Below the pieces are notes generated by a model. The model was not told the DNA's origin, searched no databases, and saw only the letters and a program-made list of their open reading frames with translations. A stretch of DNA of 64,000 bases from Pseudomonas fluorescens (lineage in GTDB: Bacteria > Pseudomonadota > Gammaproteobacteria > Pseudomonadales > Pseudomonadaceae), in the NCBI RefSeq assembly GCF_001708445.1, contig NZ_CP015637.1:434001-498000 (forward strand), written 5' to 3'. The translations under genes were made by a program, and so were the position numbers. Shown here in pieces: positions 62,247 through 64,000 of the stretch (position 1 is its first letter; each line of letters starts with the position of its first letter).

Positions 62247-64000
62247 ATGTTCGCTCCTGCCAATCAAAGTGCCTTCACCCTGACCCTGGATGGGGTTGCC
62301 AGTGATCTCAAGGTCTACAGCTTCAAAGGTCAGGAAACCCTGAGCCAGCCCTATTGCTTTGATCTTGAAGTGGTGGGCGAGCAGCCGGACCTTGACTTGG
62401 AAAGCCTGATGCATCGCGAGGCGTTTCTGGGGTTCGCCCCCCAGGGCCACGGTATCCATGGCCTGGTTTATCTCGCCGCCCAAGGCGACGCCGGCCGGCG
62501 CCTGACCCGCTATCAGTTGCGCCTGGTGCCGCAGCTGGCTTACCTGCAACACAGCAGTCATCAACGTATTTTCCAGGGTAAGACGGTGCCGCAGATCATT
62601 TCGCTGGTGCTGGAAGGGCAGGGGTGCCAGGGCGATACCTTCGAGTTTCGCCTGAGTGGCAAATACCCTGAGCGGGAGTATTGCGTGCAGTTTGATGAGA
62701 CCGATCTGGCGTTCGTACAGCGCTTGTGCGCCGAGGTGGGTATTCACTATCACTTCCAGCATTCGCCGGACAGGCACTTGCTGGTGTTTGGTGACGACCA
62801 GACGGTATTTGCCCAGGCCGAGCAGGCCACGCCCTATCACCCCGGTTCGGGAATGGTGGCGGATACGCCGGCGATCAAGCGCTTTACCGTAAGAGTCCAG
62901 GCGCGCACCACGGCGGTCAGCCTGCGCGACTACGACTTTTCCAAGCCGAATGTGACATTGGAAAGTGCGGTGGCCGGGGAGCAGTTCCCACGCCTTGAAG
63001 AGCAGCGCTATCCGGGCCGCTTCAGCGACCGTTCCCATGGCAAGTACCTCGCGCAGCGCGCCTTGGAACGTCACCGCTGTGATCATCGCCTGGCTCATGG
63101 CAGCAGCGATCAGTCGGCCATGCTCTGTGGCCAGTTTCTACGGCTCGCCGGTCACCCCCGTGAGGAGTGGAATGATTTGTGGCTGGTGACGGCCGTTACC
63201 CACGAGGGGTTGCAGCCCCAGGTGCTGGAGGACTCGGTGACGCAAGTGCCGGGCGCTGAGTTTCGCCAGGGCTATCGCAACGACTTTGTCGCCGCCCCCT
63301 GGGATGTCACGTTTCGTCCACCTTTGCCGCAGGCTCGTACGTTGGTCGCCGGTTACCAGAATGCCGTGGTGACCGGCCCCGGTGGCAGCGAGGTCCATTG
63401 TGACGCCTTGGGGCGGGTCAAGGTGCAAATGGCGTGGGACCGCGCCGGGCAGCACGACGAACACTCCAGTTGCTGGCTGCGGGTGGCCAGTGGTTGGGCC
63501 CATCAGCGCTATGGTTCGATGTTGATCCCGCGGGTCGGCATGGAGGTGTTGGTCGGGTTCGTCAATGGTGACGTCGACATGCCGATGGTGATGGGCTGCG
63601 TGCCCAATGCGGTGACGCCCGTGCCGCTGACGTTGCCGGCTGACAAGACCCGCAGCATCTTCCGCAGCCAGAGCAGCCCCGGTGGGGGTGGGTACAACGA
63701 GCTGTGCATCGAGGACCGCAAAGGTGCCGAGGAAATCTACCTGCGCGCCGAGCGTGACTGGCGCCAGCAGGTGCTGCACGACTTCCGTCTGCAGGCCGGC
63801 CAGGACATGGCGTTCAACGCGGGGCAGCGGGTTACGGTGGACGCAGCGGGAAGTATCACGCTGCAGGCGGGAGGGCATTCGATCACGGTATCGGCGGCGG
63901 GGATTTTCAGCAGTGCGCCGATTCAACTCAGTGCCGCGCCGGCGAGTGTGCCCGCGGTTCCCCCGGTGTTGCTGGGCATGGCGCAGGTACTCAATTTCAA
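62247..64000 (+). CDS. vgrG: Type VI secretion spike protein VgrG, 3'-truncated by the window edge
   Basis: About 584 residues are visible and the frame is still open. It begins MFAPANQSAFTLTLDGVASD. The gp27-like part (about 1-370) contains QPYCFDLEVVGE, FQGKTVPQIISLVLE and EYCVQFDETDLAFVQRLCAE; the OB-fold spike follows with LGRVKVQMAWDRAG and SGWAHQRYGSMLIPRVGMEV; a DUF2345-like beta repeat (about 510-560) and a Pro/Ala-rich stretch come last. It tips the T6SS tube and carries effectors. No other T6SS core gene is in the window. A promoter was not identified. Confidence 0.93.
   Translation, partial: MFAPANQSAFTLTLDGVASDLKVYSFKGQETLSQPYCFDLEVVGEQPDLDLESLMHREAFLGFAPQGHGIHGLVYLAAQGDAGRRLTRYQLRLVPQLAYLQHSSHQRIFQGKTVPQIISLVLEGQGCQGDTFEFRLSGKYPEREYCVQFDETDLAFVQRLCAEVGIHYHFQHSPDRHLLVFGDDQTVFAQAEQATPYHPGSGMVADTPAIKRFTVRVQARTTAVSLRDYDFSKPNVTLESAVAGEQFPRLEEQRYPGRFSDRSHGKYLAQRALERHRCDHRLAHGSSDQSAMLCGQFLRLAGHPREEWNDLWLVTAVTHEGLQPQVLEDSVTQVPGAEFRQGYRNDFVAAPWDVTFRPPLPQARTLVAGYQNAVVTGPGGSEVHCDALGRVKVQMAWDRAGQHDEHSSCWLRVASGWAHQRYGSMLIPRVGMEVLVGFVNGDVDMPMVMGCVPNAVTPVPLTLPADKTRSIFRSQSSPGGGGYNELCIEDRKGAEEIYLRAERDWRQQVLHDFRLQAGQDMAFNAGQRVTVDAAGSITLQAGGHSITVSAAGIFSSAPIQLSAAPASVPAVPPVLLGMAQVLNF

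Overview
The window looks like a chromosomal segment of a Pseudomonas of the P. fluorescens group. It is GC-rich. It carries a complete acetylated-cellulose operon of the wssABCDEFGHIJ type, the REPIN-like short palindromes typical of that group, a PutA that keeps its DNA-binding domain and lies divergent from putP, and proteins close to known Pseudomonas families (GabP, TrxC, SelO, MscK, NhaP2/CvrA, VgrG).

Layout: 0-6.6 kb has a truncated unknown gene, gabP (-), a four-gene basic amino-acid-type ABC transporter (+) and a coupled methyltransferase (+). 6.9-22.4 kb is the wss operon, all on the - strand, read wssA to wssJ from right to left. 22.4-24.4 kb is a boundary: the wss upstream region, a small lipoprotein gene, tRNA-Thr (+) with promoter and terminator, a probable insertion-sequence scar and a second lipoprotein gene. 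24.4-41.4 kb is a 19-gene aryl polyene (APE) pathway on the - strand. Its genes overlap or nearly abut except at one 77-nt gap. 41.7-45.5 kb has a solo ParA (+), trxC (-), a higBA toxin-antitoxin pair (+) with repeated operator-like boxes, and selO (-). 45.6-56 kb has mscK, nhaP2/cvrA, a chemoreceptor, a small coiled-coil gene plus a ZapA-like gene (+), an orphan gene and an acyl-CoA dehydrogenase. 56.1-62.1 kb is divergent putA/putP with five GTTGCA boxes between them. The window ends inside a vgrG gene.

How the genes work together: WssB and WssC make and extrude cellulose under a PilZ (c-di-GMP) switch. WssD trims it, WssE exports it, WssF-I acetylate it, and WssA and WssJ are two MinD/BcsQ-like ATPases. 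The APE genes make an aryl-polyene pigment lipid: an ammonia-lyase and acyl-ACP ligase start the chain, ketosynthases, a ketoreductase and dehydratases extend it on two carrier proteins, a methyltransferase and acyltransferases modify it, and a LolA-like protein with an MMPL exporter moves it to the outer membrane. wss and APE together form about 34 kb of envelope functions on one strand, broken only by the tRNA locus.

Most notable: a REPIN-type palindrome lies in frame inside the signal-sequence region of the APE LolA-like gene; a nested palindrome separates parA and trxC; similar terminator-like hairpins precede wssA and wssJ; and a divergent ZapA-like/coiled-coil pair sits next to an orphan gene. 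All calls are from reading the sequence; no database search was run.
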